Assembly (NCBI GenBank): GCA_005408345.1
Contig: SEMN01000312.1
Location: 248,001-312,000 of the forward strand
From: Macquaria australasica
Taxonomy: Eukaryota; Chordata; Actinopteri; Centrarchiformes; Percichthyidae
Direction of reading: 5' to 3'
DNA length: 64,000 nucleotides
The number at the start of each line of letters is the position of its first letter. Position 1 is the stretch's first letter. The notes beneath the pieces were generated by a model. It did not search any database. It saw nothing but the letters and a program-made list of their open reading frames with translations, and was not told the origin of the DNA. This document shows positions 1 to 12,936 of this stretch, piece by piece. A program made the position numbers and the translations under genes.

Positions 1-310
1 CATCCTTTACTATTCACTGGAATAAATGACTTCAGGTCTCCATTAATCCAACAATACGTGAAGTTGTGTATGCGGAGTGAGAGTCTACAGCCACACTAGC
101 GACTCTGTGAAAGTACGGGTGAGGCTGATGGGAATGTCAATAGTTTTGCAGGTATTTGGTCATAAACCAAAAAATTGGACCAAAGGAAATTTTGATCCTG
201 AAATTTTGATCCTGACAGTAGGATTCATTTACTGGGGACTTTGAATGTGTGTACCAAATTTCATGGGAATCTATCCAACTGTTGTTTGTCATTTCACTCA
301 AAACCCAAAC
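1..310 (-). repeat. Dispersed fish repeat, antisense, fragment
   Basis: It contains GATGGGAATGTCAATAG and ACCAAATTTCATGGGAATCT, the reverse of motifs at 13463-13930. It extends beyond the left edge. Confidence 0.6.
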
Positions 311-1951
311 ATTCTGTAGTGTATTTAGTTGAGAAGTGGATTATGCTAAATTAGTGGTTTGGTATGTTTCTATAGATGTTTTAATTAAGGCCCACTGTGG
401 TTGTCTTCTCTCTCATGTCTGTGTCCACACCCCATTTCTGTGAAAGTATCTTTAACATCATTTTAACACTGACCCAGCTACACTGGACGACTGTTACTGA
501 CTCACATTACATGAAAACAAAGATAAAAAAACGTGGGGCTGAATAGCTAAGAGAAAATATGTTAAATTCTATTTTGAAGCATCCAAATGCAAAGTTAAGG
601 CATTTAGCACTGCTGGTGACAGCAGCAGCAGCTCTGCAGACAACAGCTAGAGAGGAGGACCAAAATAGCAGAGTGGACTTAGGACCACAGCCCACTGACT
701 GCATTAAAAACACCAGCCAATGTCCTGCACCTGAGGCAGTAGGCAGAAGACAACAGGAAAAAGCTAGTGTGGGTTTAGTTAGCAGGATAATGTTATTTAG
801 CTCAGTATTCTGCTCTGGTTTCATTAAAAAAAATCGAATATGCTAATTAACCAAAGTACTCAAATCATTTTGTCTTCTTACCCTACAGAACCTGCAGGGT
901 TTCCATGAGGAAAAAAGCTACTGAAATGAATTATGTTGGTGATGTATTTATTGCTGTACTTTCCAGGTTGAATTCTAATCTACACTTATACTTGTAGTTA
1001 CTATACAGAGAATGGAACATGAAAAATACAAACACCACAATAAAAATGTAACCGTAAAGTTTTTGTTGATACCCCTTTAGACGTATTTATACTATCAGTT
1101 CTCTTTTGCGGAGCAGTTTATTCTTTACTAAAGTGATAGTTTCCTCCATTTCGGACTCTGAGGCCCTGCATTCCCTCAAAGGTCAGCACTGTCAAGGTGG
1201 TTTGCAATTGGTCAACAGCGTGAAATTGTGTGTCAAAGTTGAACTCTACTGATCTAATCCACTGATCGTGGAAATTCTATTTAATGAATGGATTTCAGGC
1301 CAAACCTCATTGTTATAAATGCTGGGAGTAGCCCCTGAGGTAACCTTTAGCCCATCTGGATTTGGTAGAGTTTAGTGGCAGTTCAGCTGAACTTTTGCCT
1401 GTTTTGACAGAGCAATCACACTGAACAGCTGAGATTTAAACCACAAAAAGCACTGGATTAACTGAACCTGTTCAAAGCGAAAGTAAGTTCATAGCTTACT
1501 AGTTGAGCAACATCCCATTTAATTTTACGTTAGTAACTAAATGTGAAATTGAACATTATGCTTATTTGGGGTTATGACTTAGCTTGTATAAAGTAATAAC
1601 TATAACCTTGTCTAGACAATAAGACGACTTTGCTGGAAGACAAGACAACTTAAAGATTGTGTTTGCAGTCTTTGCTAAATATGGATATATGAACCTTCCA
1701 CTAATCTTCTTTTAGGGCATGGTTACTAGATTCAGATTGTTTTTAGTAAGGTGTGTATGTAGAGACCTTACCGCTAAGGGGACATCTTTGAGGTGACTGA
1801 CAATTCTCTTCTCACTAAAAAAAACAAAGCACAAATGATTTCAAACTCATTTAAAGGCTAAATAGTTTAAAAGTAAAATGTAAAATTAAATAAAAGCGAA
1901 AAACAAATAAACAAAAAAAGGACAAATAAAGAAATTATGAAAAGCAGTTAC

Positions 1952-1986
1952 CTTTCCAGCAGCTCAAAGGCCATCCAGAGTTTACC
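1952..1986 (-). CDS. pla2g4-like exon, end of C2 domain
   Basis: A 35-base exon, GTCACAG|GGT to AAAG|GTAACT. It encodes GKLWMAFELLE plus two bases, fitting the last beta strand of the family (pattern L-x-V/M-x-F-E-L-L-E). It keeps phase with the preceding exon. It is short, so confidence is lower. Confidence 0.65.
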
Positions 1987-4900
1987 CTGTGACCATAGAG
2001 AAAAGGGCAGGAAAATACGTGAATATGTGAAAATGGAAACAAAATAGTGCTGCACAAGATTGAAAAGATTGTAATGTTATCATATCCAGGTATGAACCCA
2101 TCAAACTTGCAACCAGCAGCCGTTTCTAGTGAACCAACCAGGACATGATCCCTCATGTTATAGAGACATTTTGAGGTCAAAAGTGGCAGCTCATTTTAAC
2201 CACTGGAGGCCAAGCTAAACCAGATTTAGCGACATTTTCACATTTGTGCTAAACTGTTGCAGTTTTCACAACATTGTGAAATCAAGTACATATAACTGCC
2301 AACCATTATCTACAGTACATTTTTTCTCCCTTCACTTCAGTACACTAGGGTTACAACAAATTATTATTTTCATTATTGATTAACCTACTTATTTTCAATT
2401 AATGGGTTAGTCTACAAAATGTCAGAAAATTGTGAAAAATGTCCCATTTTACAGAGTCCAAGGTGATGACCAAAAAAATTTAACTTACAATGATATAACA
2501 AAGACAAAAGCAGAAAATCCTCACACCTGAGAAGTTGGAACCAGAAAATATTTGGCTTTTTTGCTTGATAATGGACTTACTGATTCATTCAAACTACAAC
2601 GAATGCCCTCAGTGACGCAAGAGGTCAGGAAATGGTCAGGCCAATCAGAGACGGCCCTACAGTCTGGACTACATGACGCAGTGTGGAGCACATTCCAGGA
2701 CACCACCGTCCATGTCAGGACATCAATGGATTCACTGAGTCTGTGGTGGATTTAATTTGTAAAACAACCTGTCTCTGGCTCAGTCTGTCATAACCACGTG
2801 CTTCAAGAAGCCCACCATCATTCCTGTGCCCAAGAAAACAAGATCAGCCTGCCAAAATGACTACCGTCAAGTGGAACTCACATCTGTAGTGATGAAGTGG
2901 TTTGACAGGCTGGTCAAGGATTACATCTGCTTCTCACTACCCAGCACTCCCTGTGCAAACACGACTGTGTAGCTACTTTTGCCTCCAACACCGTTATCAA
3001 TTTTGTTGAAGATACAGCTGTGGTGGGCCGGATCACGGATAACAATGAAAGGAAGTAGAGGACCTGACCCACTGGTGTCATGGCAACCAACCTACTCCTG
3101 AAGGTCATCAAGACTAAGGAGCTGATAGTGGACTTTGGGAAGAAGCAGGGAAGGAACTACGCCCCCCTTAATATCAACGGGTCCTCGGTGGAGAGGGTGG
3201 ACAGCTTCAAGTACCTTGGTGTCCACATCACAGAGGGCCTGACCTGGGCGCCCCATACTGACTCAGTGGTGAGAAAGGCAAGGCAGAGACTGTTTCACCT
3301 CAGAGGAAATTCTGGGCATCCCCTCAATTACTGAGGAATTTCTACTCCTGCAACATCAAGGGCGTCCTGACGGGGAACATCACTGCCTGGTATGGAAACA
3401 GCACCAAACAAAACCGCAAGGCTCTGCAAAGAGTGGTGTGATCAGCTGAACATACAATAGGTGGCGCTCTACCCTGCCTAGGCTAGGACAATCATTAAGG
3501 ATCCCAACCACCCGGATAACGGCTTCCTCTCCCAGCTGCGGTTGGGAGGAAGGTACCGGATACAGCACTGAGAGGCTCAGGAAGAGCTTCTACCCTCCCC
3601 ACCACCACCACCACCACCAAACACATACGTATATGTATTACTATTCCTATTCTATTTAAACTTTTTAATGCACAAATTGAAGGAACTCGTAGGATTACAT
3701 TTCATGCTAATTGTTTAATTGACTAATTGCTTTAGTTCTACAGTACCCTTTTCAAATCACCTTGCAGATCCTTTGAACTTACTTCAGGTAGGTAAACCTG
3801 GACATCTGTTTTTAGTTTTTCAAAGTGTTTTGTTGTTCCAATCAATCACCACTTTTAGCTGCATTATTATGCAAATATCTATAGGTGCTGCGTAGGTATG
3901 TTTGAAGTTTTTACCTTAGGGTCTATGATGAATTCCTTGGTTTCCTTCTTCCCTACAGTCAGGCTGCTGATATCAAACTTTAGGGTGGAGATCAGGTTGT
4001 CATACTTCAGGGTGTCCTCATCATACAGGTATATCTCAAGTGTGTTCTGGAAATATAACACAGTCTTTATAGCGGGGTATGGCTTACTGGAAACTATTTG
4101 TCATTTGTGTCCTTGAAAAAACATAGTTTTATAAGGTTTGAGGTTTATCCCATTGTTTTCACCTTTAAAGATTATTTATTTATTTAGTTGCAGTTGTCCA
4201 TTAACTGCATTGCTGAGTAGCCTATAGTGGGCAGCACCATTGGCAGAAAAAGATTACAACAGATTTCACATTTGACCCTTTAAAATAAAAGCATCAGTTC
4301 AGTTTTAGATTTACTTTTAATTGACCTAATGCTCACCACACTTTAAGAACAGGCTGATAATACTGAGAAATTGGACAAAGACTAAATAGAGGGTGTAAGA
4401 TCAGAGAGAGTGTTAAGTGTTGTACAGATTGTACTCCCCTGAGACAAATGTTTGATTGGTGAATTTGGGCTGTAGACTTGAATAGGTGAAGTGTTATATT
4501 TGGAATTATATTTGGACTTATTCAAAGAGAGGCGATGGTTGATTGGCCATATAGAGTTTTCCTGGTGGAATGCTTCATAATTTACATTAAAAAAAAACAA
4601 CCTCTAGGGCTATGACTCTGAGGACTTGGTCACACACGCTCACACTGTCCACAACCATTAAAGTATACTTACTTGATGCCCTCTCATTCTTGCTCTTGCA
4701 TAAGGGAGGTTGTGAAAGAAACTATTCCTGGTATATAGATTCTCTTTTTGACATTTGGCATGTTAAGTTTGATAATAAAGTAAATATAGTGCATACACAA
4801 TCGAAACTTGTGGTTAATATATTACATAATATCTTATATCTGGGTTAGGGGGTATTGTTGATGACTTAAGTGCAGTGGGTTTGAGGTTCAAGGAACATGA

Positions 4901-6991
4901 TCCTTTCAAATTTTATGTGCATGTGAGAATTAGCTTAATATCTTCTCTTGTGCTATTATATTTTAGAATATAAAATTCTGGTCCAAAAATTCAGGCCCAG
5001 TGCGTCCCTAAAAACAGGGCTACATTTTGTTGTCCAAGAGGATGCTAGATAGAGACCTTCGGTGCATTTTGTAAAGAATAGAGGGTAGCATCCTCTTTGT
5101 TTGCATGTTTCCTTTTTGTAACATGAGTACATAGTGTTTTAGAGGCACATCTATCCATGAGTAGTCTACTTTTGGTCAATTTTGGAGGCTTGACATTAAT
5201 TCTGAAGAATTTCAGTCGGACTGTGATTATTTTTAGAGGTTAACCAACAATAATGCTCAAGCACTTTAAAGGAAAGCTAATTATTAGTTGTCTTATTTAC
5301 ACTGACAAATAATTTAAAGTGCCCTTGGAGAAACCATTAATGAGAGTACTACAAAAAAAAGTTTAATCATAGGTGGGGTTCAAGGGAAACAACTCAGAAA
5401 GGGTTCTGTTTCTATAAAAAACCAACAAAGAGTTCCTGATAGATTCCTACATAAAATCTTTCAAGAATAACCCTTCAACTATAAAAAATTCTAAGGGCAC
5501 ATGATTCAAGCAAAAACAACAACAACCCACTAAACCCCGTAAATAATCATTAGTACAGTATGTACAGTACAGTACATGTGTATGTTAAACTAAGCAGTTT
5601 AATTACTCAGTGGTCTCACCTTGAGATTGTCATTGACCTTGAGAATAAAAGTTTCATTCCACTCTGGGTTTTTGCTGTTTGCCACAACTGTTGTCCTGTA
5701 GACTCTTGTAGATGTGGAGGGGAGACATATAGCAACATAGCAGTCTGCTTCAGACCCTGGTGTTTGAAAACAGGAAAATGATTAATAGACAAGATTAAGG
5801 CAACCAGCGTAGGTCAAAAAATATTTTCCCTGCTCCTCAGTAACTAAAGTCATCATTATGGACGGCAGTTAGAAGCCCATTTGAGGAGGTTTTTTCTTGT
5901 CTAGGTTTGGGGCAGGGATTTGTTGGAAAAACATGATGTCATGTACTGTCAATCAAATCTCATGAAACCACACCCACACTGTCCTGATGAAACAAATTAG
6001 CTTAGTTCCTGAGTGGAAAATTCTCAATAAATATGTTTTTTTTTCTTCAACTTAACTTCAACAACAACAACAAAAAAAATCAAAAATCTGAAAAACAAAA
6101 TCCATCACATACAGTATACGCCCTGGGTGGAACTAACATGACTGAACCAATGCATACAATATTAAAGTCCCCCAACCTCGCCTGGGGAAATAAATCCCAA
6201 CTGAATGAGGTTTCAAACAACGCAGTAAAACCACACTCTAAGGGATCTAAGGTCATATAGAGTCATATGTGGTCGCCATGGTCACACACACCTGAGTGGT
6301 TAACACGCAACTGCTACTGTACATTGCAAAAATGGTAAAGAGCTGTTGTGCAATCAACTGCGCAACCAGATTCATAAAGAATCCGGGCAAAGTTTTTACT
6401 GCTGAAGGCCAAAGAGAAAAGAAACAGTGTTAAGAGATACTCTATAAGGGGCTGTGACAGTCACTACAAAATACTGTAGAATACTACACAGAATATTATA
6501 AGAAATCATTAAAGGAAACCTGTGATGTGGGTTAGACATTCTTAAGGCATCCTTACTCAGAGCCAAAAGAAAAAAAAAACTATACAAAACAAACAAACAG
6601 ACTAGATTGGGACATCCCTACTTTGACAGGGTCTCATTTCCAATGCAAAGCTTTATTTTACTTAAATACTTAAACCTTTAATAAAAGTCACTTAGGTCCC
6701 CTCAATTCCTGACGGCCAGGCCACACTGCCAACGCACACGCGCTGCTCAGGTCAGCGGTGTGGCCCAGTGGTGAAGGTTTTTGTATCAAGTGAAAATAGT
6801 ACCCCATATAGTAAGGAGGGAGGAAATGGAGATGATGCAAAAGGACTTTATCACAACATACATCAAAGTATGCATGTCACAATATGTTCATTAAGATCAA
6901 ATTGATCACTATACGTACAATAATCTGGAGAGAGGATATTTTCGGCTCTCAGTATGGTGACACTCAGTGCCCATGAGGTGACATCTTTCTT
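1952..6991 (-). CDS. Group IV cytosolic phospholipase A2-like gene, 5' part (C2 domain), partial
   Basis: Four minus-strand exons (6919-6991, 5620-5756, 3915-4046, 1952-1986) join in frame through GT-AG introns into about 126 residues of a C2 domain. The best family fit is the PLA2G4B/D/E/F subgroup of calcium-dependent cytosolic phospholipases, whose C2 domain brings a Ser/Asp lipase domain to membranes. Diagnostic segments are LSVTILRAENIL (strand 1), SEADCYVAI (Ca-binding loop 1), NSKNPEWNETF (loop 2) and LYDEDTLKYDNLIS (loop 3). The Asp and Asn ligand positions look intact. The catalytic domain (GXSGS) is not in the window and should lie left of base 1. The exact paralogue cannot be assigned from the C2 domain alone. 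No stop interrupts the joined frame, so I read it as a live gene, but a fragment cannot be excluded. Confidence 0.85.
2350..2585 (+). repeat. Dispersed repeat with ATTGATTAA-type ends, copy 1
   Basis: It has TTTTCATTATTGATTAA, AAATGTCAGAAAATTGTGAA and CACACCTGAGAAGTTGGAAC, the order shared with copies at 16150, 30283, 33676 and 45794. The LINE remnant follows directly. Confidence 0.75.
2586..3625 (+). pseudogene. L2/CR1-like LINE fragment, reverse-transcriptase 3' half, decayed
   Basis: A non-LTR retrotransposon remnant in a pla2g4-like intron. Frames read KPTIIPVPKKT and NDYRQVELTSVV (start of the RT domain), then after an internal deletion FVEDTAVVG, where the catalytic FADD box has become FVED. 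Next come TKELIVDFGKKQGR, FKYLGVHITEGLTW and TAWYGNSTKQNRKALQRVV, typical of the RT end in fish LINEs. It ends in a (CAC)n run at about 3601-3619. Several frameshifts and stops make it inactive. Confidence 0.85.
3915..4046 (-). CDS. pla2g4-like exon, C2 loop 3
   Basis: Exactly 44 codons between TTTCCAG|AAC and AAG|GTAAAA, phase 0 on both sides. It reads NTLEIYLYDEDTLKYDNL and later LTVGKKETKEFIIDPK, matching the calcium loop 3 and following strands of the PLA2G4 C2 domain. Confidence 0.88.
5620..5756 (-). CDS. pla2g4-like exon, C2 loops 1 and 2
   Basis: The acceptor is CACCAG|GG and the donor AAG|GTGAGA. The first two bases complete a TGG codon with the previous exon. The 45 following codons begin SEADCYVAICLPST and include NSKNPEWNETF, a motif shared across cPLA2 C2 domains. 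Confidence 0.88.
6919..6991 (-). CDS. pla2g4-like exon, C2 strand 1
   Basis: Encodes KKDVTSWALSVTILRAEN and onward to SPDY, 24 codons plus one base. The donor is T|GTACGT. The acceptor CAACAG|AAG has a weak pyrimidine tract. The same frame is open upstream to an ATG at 7010-7012 with a TAG five codons before it, so this could instead be the initiating exon. Confidence 0.8.
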
Positions 6992-7012
6992 CTGTTGAAT
7001 AAAGCATAACAT

Positions 7013-10000
7013 GAACTCATGAGACTATGAAACAAATTCAAGATGACAAGTGTGGAACTTTTGTTGAAGAAAACTTCACTCAGGTTCTAAGAAAAGAAGC
7101 TTTACTTATTCTGCAGAAGAAAACAGATGATTATGGTGAGCATTTTCATGAAAGCATGGAGGGAAGCACGCACACACAAACATACACACACACACAGGTT
7201 GTATCAGCACTTCAATGGCAAATACACGTTTGTCTGAGGTGACGAAAACTAGAGTGGATCAAACATAGACTAAAAAAGGCAAACTGAATTCTGGGCTTTC
7301 CTGGATAAGACAACGTCAATGTTACTTAAGTTGCTATTGTAATGACAAAAGACAAATTGAGTTCCCATGTAAATTAAGGTGTGACTCCCCACTAGGCTGG
7401 GCTCTCCTCACAACAACTCACTAGACCAAGTTCTTTTTCCATTGGGTAGTTCAAAGGGTTTCACCTGTAGAGGTCTATCAATCAATGTGAATAGTTTGTC
7501 TCAACACAGGGCAGAAAGGCAGGCACTTAATCAAGGTAAACACTATCGAGATCAAATAAAACTATTAGATATTACATTTTCTTCTACACAAGACAGCACA
7601 AAGTGTCCAGAACTAACAAAAACAGTGTATGTATTCAAAGTCCTCTGGGAGGCAGAGTTCTCAATCAAACCCCTTTTCTTGCAGTTGGCACAGACAGCAT
7701 TAGCTCATCAAAATGTATTCTATTCTGAGCTGTTTTACATCTATATTGTTTTTCAGATTTTATTCATTTTTCCATCTTTTTGACACATGTTAGAAAATGT
7801 TCAGTGCATTTGTTGCTTTTGTAATGTTTTTTGATTATACGCTATGTATGCGATGCTGTTTTATGGTGTTAATTGGTATTATCCTGAATCAGGCTTGGAG
7901 GAGTGCACTTATCCATTTGACTGTATCTACACCTATGGGATCAGACTAACCCTATTTCTTCAGTGACACACACCTGAGTCTGATTCCTCTGTATCTGACA
8001 AAGAGACCATTTTTAGCATAAAACATTACACTTTTCTTAATGTAATAAAGAGGAAACTTTAATGAGAGAAGATGATGTCTTTGCAAGTCTTTTGGGAGAT
8101 AGCACCCCTGTAATTTCACCAATAAACGTTCCAATAGCAGTCAATGTCAACTCTGCCACCAAATGTCAATTGTGTACCATCTCTGTATTTGCATATTTAA
8201 CCATTTCAATTGAAAATGGCTGGCTCAAATGTACTACCTCATTGCTAAAATGCTAAAGCTGAAACCCATGATCAGGACGCAGATATGTGATGAGTGTTAC
8301 AATGTGTTGATGAAATGTACTATAAGTGTGCATAAGAGTACATCTTCTTCAGAGTCCTAGATGCACTGTGATGCTCCTCTAGCTCCGACCTCTTTTAGCC
8401 CGGGGCTTGCAGCTCTAATGAGCCAGTCATTTTTCACAAATTCAAATGTGGGCTCTGATGCAAAGTGACTAAAATCATCACATATTTAAAACACAGTAAA
8501 TTAGAATTAGATGGTTATTTCATTTTCATAGTAAAATGAGAGAACTGACTGCCTCTAACAATAAGTTATGTTGAAAGAGCCATGTAAAACATCGTTAGTA
8601 AGGAATGATTGTATGATTCCATGTTTTTAATTCATCATAAGGTGGTGTCTTGAATGAACAGGTGTTGTCTTCTCTACTAGACATCTTACTAAACAAATTA
8701 CTTTTATTAGATATTAGTGACTGCTGTTTTTATGATGTCTATTTAAGATATGTATTTATTTATTATTACAGGCCCACTTATTTATTGTTTCTATCTCATG
8801 TATTCTAACCCATGGCAGAGGAAGTTTTTAAGTGTATGTATGAACTGTCTTCGTCGTGTCCCTTTGTTTTATTTCCATTTTTATTACACCATGTGCTTTG
8901 CTTTGAAACCAAAGACAAATTTCCACATGAGTGGACAATAAAGATGTCTATTAAAAAACTGTAACCGTACATGAAGACCTTTGCAGTCAAAATGCATTGC
9001 AAATTGCAAGTGAGAGCTTTAACTGTTCATTCGTTCGCGTTTTTGAAATAACAGGATTGACATGCAGCATTGCCTCGCAAAGATCAGCTGCTTTCAGCTG
9101 CATTGCTGCATCATTGTTGTTTTCTTGCGTGACATTGGCATATCTAGCTAATCAAAGCCCAACAAATAACAAATGATGTAGAGATGTTATGACATCAGCT
9201 CCTTCCAGGATAGGGGTGCTTGGCTAAAAATGTCTAACTATAGAAAAATCCCTTAAAAGGAGAAAAGCAGCAGCTCCCCAGTCTCAACAAAGCACTGTGC
9301 TGTGTTTAAAACTCCCCTGAGAGTCAATGACAGCACAATGCTTTGTTTCAGGAAATATCAGCACATATAGTAAGACGTGTCCTTGGCAAAACAATTATTT
9401 TACATTTGAATTTTTTAATGTGGGATGTCCTCATCCCTGCACAGGTATTTCTAAATGTTACTCTTGAGCATGGTGTAGTAAGATAAAGGTTAGAGCAAAA
9501 GCAACGATTCAGAAGATTGTGAACGATCGTTGACCTTCTGGGGAAAGTTTCCATAGATCTCAAATATGGCAGGTTGAATTTTGGAGAAATGAGTATGAAT
9601 GATACATGAACATGTCAGCAATATTCCATTTGATGAAATGGCTCAGCCACTTAATAGAGTGTGGTGTTGTTTTTTAATATTTCACTCACAAATTTTAAAT
9701 ATTTTTAAAAATAAAAGCTCTGATTATTAGCTTTTTTTGTAATGCTAACTCTTAGACTCTTACTCTTACAAAATGACTTAGCCAAACACACAATTCCTAC
9801 AATAACATGTACAACATATACAACAACATACAATACATATTTAATAGTAATTTGCTATCATTTCTGGGTAAAATACAACAAATATCTGAAATTACATTGC
9901 TTATGCAGTTTTTTTTATGTTATGTGCAATATAATATTCACAGTTAAGATCAGTCACCTTATGTGGGCTCTATTAGAACATTGCCTTGGAATGATACAGA

Positions 10001-10149
10001 AACATAACACAATAGAAAGTACAAGAAAAGTACAATAACAGCACCACAAACTCATCGTTAAGTAGCAAACTATACAACCTTAGAGTTATACATTGTACTC
10101 ACCGCTGCCATTAAGAATGAAGAGTTGCAAGAAAGCAGCTGTACTGCAG
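7013..10149. other. Stretch without recognised genes
   Basis: AT-rich, with a short (CA)n at about 7170-7197 and an AATAAA at 8938-8943. No exon with a family signature was seen. An upstream exon of the pla2g4-like gene could lie here but I could not identify one. Confidence 0.5.
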
Positions 10150-10330
10150 TCCTTAAGCTCAGTTCAGACCAAAGATAAGCGACGAGACGAGTTGAAACTT
10201 GCAACTACTTGCAACGTGCCAGTCTGCAACGCTCTGAAACCTGCCAGTTTACACCAAAGCGACTATATCTGGACTAATGGCTGTTGTTGCAAACTATTTA
10301 GATTAGATGTTAATTTTCATATGCAATGGA
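10150..10330. repeat. Possible end of a DNA-transposon MITE
   Basis: It begins AGTTCAGACCAAAGATAAGC followed by GACGAGACGAGTTGAAACTT and CAGTTTACACCAAAGCGAC. This looks like a subterminal region of a fish DNA element; the other end was not defined. Confidence 0.35.
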
Positions 10331-10662
10331 AATAATAACCAAATGAGTGGAATTAGCATGAAACAGATCTTTCATTTCCATAAGCAGCTGAAACAAATGA
10401 CAGACAGTTACAATGACCTGAGTTAAAATATCTCAACTCATCAACATTCATCTTTGCCTAAATGCCCTGATGTACCTTCCCTTAACTGTCATAATCTCAA
10501 CCAAACAAATCCTAGGACATGCTCAGTAGAAAGCACTTGTCTTTTATTTCTAACCCATACATTTTTGACACTTATCATGGTAGTAATGCAGTTATTGTGG
10601 TAGGCTAAGTAAAGTAGCCCTAACAACCTTCTCCCTAGCTACTTCTTCCAGCTACCTCTAGC

Positions 10663-11220
10663 AAACCCAAGGCGTTCCAAGGCCCAAGGTGTGATTTATA
10701 GTCTCTCCAATGTGTTCTTGGTCTGCCCTGCAGTGTCCTACCAGTTGGACATGCCTGGAATACAGGGGGATGTCCAGGAGGCATCCTGATCAGATACCCG
10801 AATCACCCAAACTGGCTCCCTACAATGCTTACCCTGTTCTTTAGACTAAGCCCGGACAATAATTTCGATCTCTTGTATTCGCTTATCTCTTTTGTTCGGT
10901 CAGTACCCAAAGCCCATGACCATATATGAGGCTCTCTCTTTACCACGATACTCCTGTACAATCTTCCTCTCAATCTCAGAAAACTCTCAAGGTACTCTTC
11001 ACTTTTGGCAGCAACCTGTTCCTAACCCGAAGGGGGAAATCCCCTATTTTCCAGCAAAGTACCAATGTCCCAAGACTTGGAGGTTCTGACTCTCCTCCCA
11101 GCTGCTTCACACTTGGCTGCAAACTGCCCCAGTGTGTGCTGATCACAGACTGATGATGCCAGCAGAACTACATAGGTAAAAAGCAGAGATGCACCACTGT
11201 GGTCACCAAACTGGACACTC
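10663..11220 (+). repeat. Old non-LTR element fragment
   Basis: It includes GGATGTCCAGGAGGCATCCT, GATCAGATACCCGAATCACC, GGTCAGTACCCAAAGCCCAT and GACCATATATGAG, a segment found dispersed in vertebrate genomes. Overlapping frames (10892-11222, both strands) have no intact domain. Confidence 0.55.
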
Positions 11221-12030
11221 ACAACTCCTGATTCTGTCCATGAAAATCACAAACAATACTGATGACAATGGACAGCTTGGCAGAGTTTGACAGCTGAGAA
11301 ACCAGTGGCATGTGTCAAAGACAACTGTGTCTAATTTAGTGCTGAAATAAACTGAAAATGCGTGGCGTGCAACAAGTCATGTTACTGTACATTGTTGCGT
11401 GTTGCGTATTTTGAGAACTTCCGAAATTTGATTTAGTGAGACTTGCAGCCAGAGATTTGCTTAGTTACCAGTCTATGATATGCATAATATTCAAACTGAC
11501 AGTTAAAAAAACTCTTGATGTAAATTAACAGAGCCCATAACAACTCGTGTTCGTTCTCTCACTGGAATAGTTCATCAGTGGTAAACTGGTGCAGTCGTCT
11601 GATAAGATCACTCACTATGTTTTCAGGCTGTAATGGAAATCTTTCATTGGCGCTCTACATTACCGCTGAAGCACATGGACAACATAAAAGATGGCTTCTT
11701 CATCCTCTTTTCAGTTGGCAAACAACAAAACTTCATCACAGTCAACATCTGGTGAAGAGTGGGACAGACACCCGGCTGACCAAATAATTATTTTATGATC
11801 ACGACGTCATCTGACAAAATCAACATAAATCCAGGTTACTGACAACAGCTGTGATACCAGAGAAAGTTAGAAGCAACAGAAAGTTCTTCTGTTCTGAAAA
11901 TTCTGTTTATTTCACTTTTTTTTGTGTGCCATAATTAGAAATATCATATATTGCACTTAATGCATACATACACCGCTTCTCCCTCCCACACAGAGACAGG
12001 TCCTCCAACATCCCTCCCACCCCACAAAGC

Positions 12031-12061
<31 letters not shown>

Positions 12062-12936
12062 ATATTCATAATATAATTGCGGGAGATAAAGATATTTCCC
12101 TTAATAAAACTTTTTCGAGAATATTCTCAACCTCCAGCCACCACTGTCTAAGCTTATAACAAGACCACACCATTCATACGAACGCAGCAGTCTCCAGTTT
12201 GCAGGATAAGCTACTATAGCAACAGTTCTTGTAACATTATACTGATGCCATGCTGTTGAGCAGCTACAACAGACAGTGCATTACTAAATGATGATTAAAA
12301 ATAGACAAAGGTAGATTAAGTCACAATATAAGGTCACTGCTTAATCTTTACAGAAATAGTATACAGGACTTATAATGACAGACTGGGTGAAATTAGTGCT
12401 CTGGAAAAATGTTTCTTTGAAATGCAATGCTTGTTGAAAGCACTTTTAGGTATTATCTCTTATGCAGGAGGAAACTGAAATGAGTTAGTAAGGCAGTAAG
12501 ATACTGTCAGTGAGCCAATTAAAAGGTGTAATGGACTCCGTGTTTCCCCTCACATTACAGTGTAGCAGCTGTATGCTCGGGTGGACATGATTTGTTTTGT
12601 CCAAAGGCTGATGGAATTCACTGGTGAACTGAAACTTTACTGAATAGAAATAACCTTATGCTAAGCTATGATAAAGGTTCTTGATATCTGTGGGCAACCC
12701 TGTCTCCTAAAAATAACACAATATTAATAATTTGCAATTAGCAAATACATTTTGAAAGGAAGGTAATGATGCCCTGATTATGCATTTAATGATCATAAAT
12801 GCAATTTTGCAAAATGTTCGTACTAACTGAATCTACAAAATGTTCACTGTCACTGTATTACATTTGTCTTACAATATAAGCTCTTGGCAACTAAAGCATG
12901 ATTAGCATTTTTAGCCACACTAGGGATATGTCAGAC
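11221..12936. other. Stretch without recognised genes
   Basis: Only the poly(A) run at 12031 and short open frames without motifs. Confidence 0.5.
12031..12056. repeat. Poly(A) run
   Basis: 26 consecutive A. It may be a retroposon tail, but no source sequence was recognised before it. Confidence 0.9.

Noticed and set aside
1140..1230. Possible further pla2g4-like exon (minus, reading VLTFEGMQGLRVRNGGNYHF)
   Set aside because: Does not match the expected segment after the C2 domain and lacks convincing splice sites in phase.
10892..11222. Overlapping frames on both strands
   Set aside because: They lie in an old dispersed non-LTR fragment.
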